A stretch of 64,000 nucleotides of DNA from Rhynochetos jubatus (Eukaryota > Chordata > Aves > Eurypygiformes > Rhynochetidae), in the NCBI GenBank assembly GCA_027574665.1, contig CM050648.1, forward strand, positions 39,030,700 to 39,094,699. The letters are read 5' to 3'. Both the position numbers and the translations under genes were made by a program. The notes beneath the pieces were generated by a model. That model saw only the letters and a program-made list of their open reading frames with translations, ran no database searches and was not told the DNA's origin. Shown one piece after another: positions 63,720 through 64,000 of this stretch (within the stretch, counting starts at the first letter, position 1; each line of letters begins with the position of its first letter).

Positions 63720-64000
63720 CCTTAGCGGTTTGCAGAGGGGCGGGATGACCGGGCACACCCCGCCCCGGGTACCAGGACAACGAGGCCGGGCCGCCCCGCT
63801 CCCTGCGCCGTGGCGCAGGCAGAGCTCCTTTACGAAGTTGCAAGCGAAAAACAAAAGATGGGCTTAAAGCCTAAAATGCTAAAACATGGAGAAGCCCATA
63901 AAAGTTTAAAAAGAACCCCAAAATATTAACCGTCGCAGCCGGGCCGGTTGGCGACGCGGCGTACCTGCCTCCTCCCCTTTCCACCCCTCCCGGCCCGGGA
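63720..64000. promoter_or_regulatory. Edge of a second CpG-rich region, possible neighbouring promoter
   Basis: CpG density rises sharply, with GC boxes GGGGCGGG (63737-63744) and CCCCGCCCC (63758-63766), and stays raised to the window end. A CAG-GTACGCC donor-like site is readable on the minus strand at about 63964. No coding frame of a known gene is visible. The neighbour expected from human synteny is TTPA, transcribed away from YTHDF3. That identity is inference only. Confidence 0.45.

Noticed and set aside
1..64000. tRNA, rRNA, CRISPR or microRNA genes
   Set aside because: I saw no tRNA box pairs, rRNA-like stretches, regular direct-repeat arrays or known microRNA seeds with clear hairpins. 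A covariance-model scan could still find a weak one.

Overview
This window is avian nuclear DNA. Seven clear CR1 (chicken repeat 1) LINE fragments carry the typical bird CR1 3' tail (ATTCTRTG-like octamers), and the one convincing protein-coding gene is a vertebrate YTH-domain gene with standard GT/AG introns. The sequence does not identify the bird species. The base composition is mostly AT-rich and non-coding, broken by one strong CpG-rich promoter near 35.1-36.6 kb and a second GC-rich patch at the extreme right edge.

The gene is YTHDF3, an m6A reader, on the minus strand. I could rebuild the complete coding sequence from five exons: 35712-35735, 33608-33632 (a 25-nt microexon), 28204-28289, 25265-26857 (the large exon with the low-complexity region and the YTH domain) and 13504-13527 (the last seven codons plus stop). 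The pieces join in frame to 583 residues, against 585 for the human protein. The 5' UTR and promoter lie upstream at about 35736-36400, with NRF1, ETS, E-box and YY1-like motifs. The 3' UTR runs below 13503, and the best poly(A) signal by expected length is at 10878-10883.

Layout by region: 1-10090 is AT-rich downstream flank with no gene. 10094-10420 is a minus-oriented CR1. About 10.85-13.5 kb is the putative 3' UTR. 13.5-35.7 kb is the YTHDF3 body, with a plus-oriented CR1 in the last intron. 35.1-36.6 kb is the CpG-rich promoter. 36.6-63.3 kb is intergenic DNA upstream of YTHDF3, holding a probable fossil CR1/L3 fragment (37.3 kb), CR1 copies at 41.7, 46.6, 51.7, 54.6 and 62.3 kb, G/T-rich simple tracts, an (AT)n/(CA)n microsatellite and a 24-G run. 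63.7-64.0 kb becomes CpG-rich again and may be the edge of the promoter of a neighbouring gene. From remembered human synteny TTPA or GGH is the natural candidate, but no coding exon of either is visible.

I found no operon, CRISPR array, tRNA, rRNA or other new gene system. The most useful observations concern YTHDF3 gene structure (frame-shifting microexon, tiny distant terminal exon, read-through ORF), promoter architecture, and rearranged or inverted CR1 copies.
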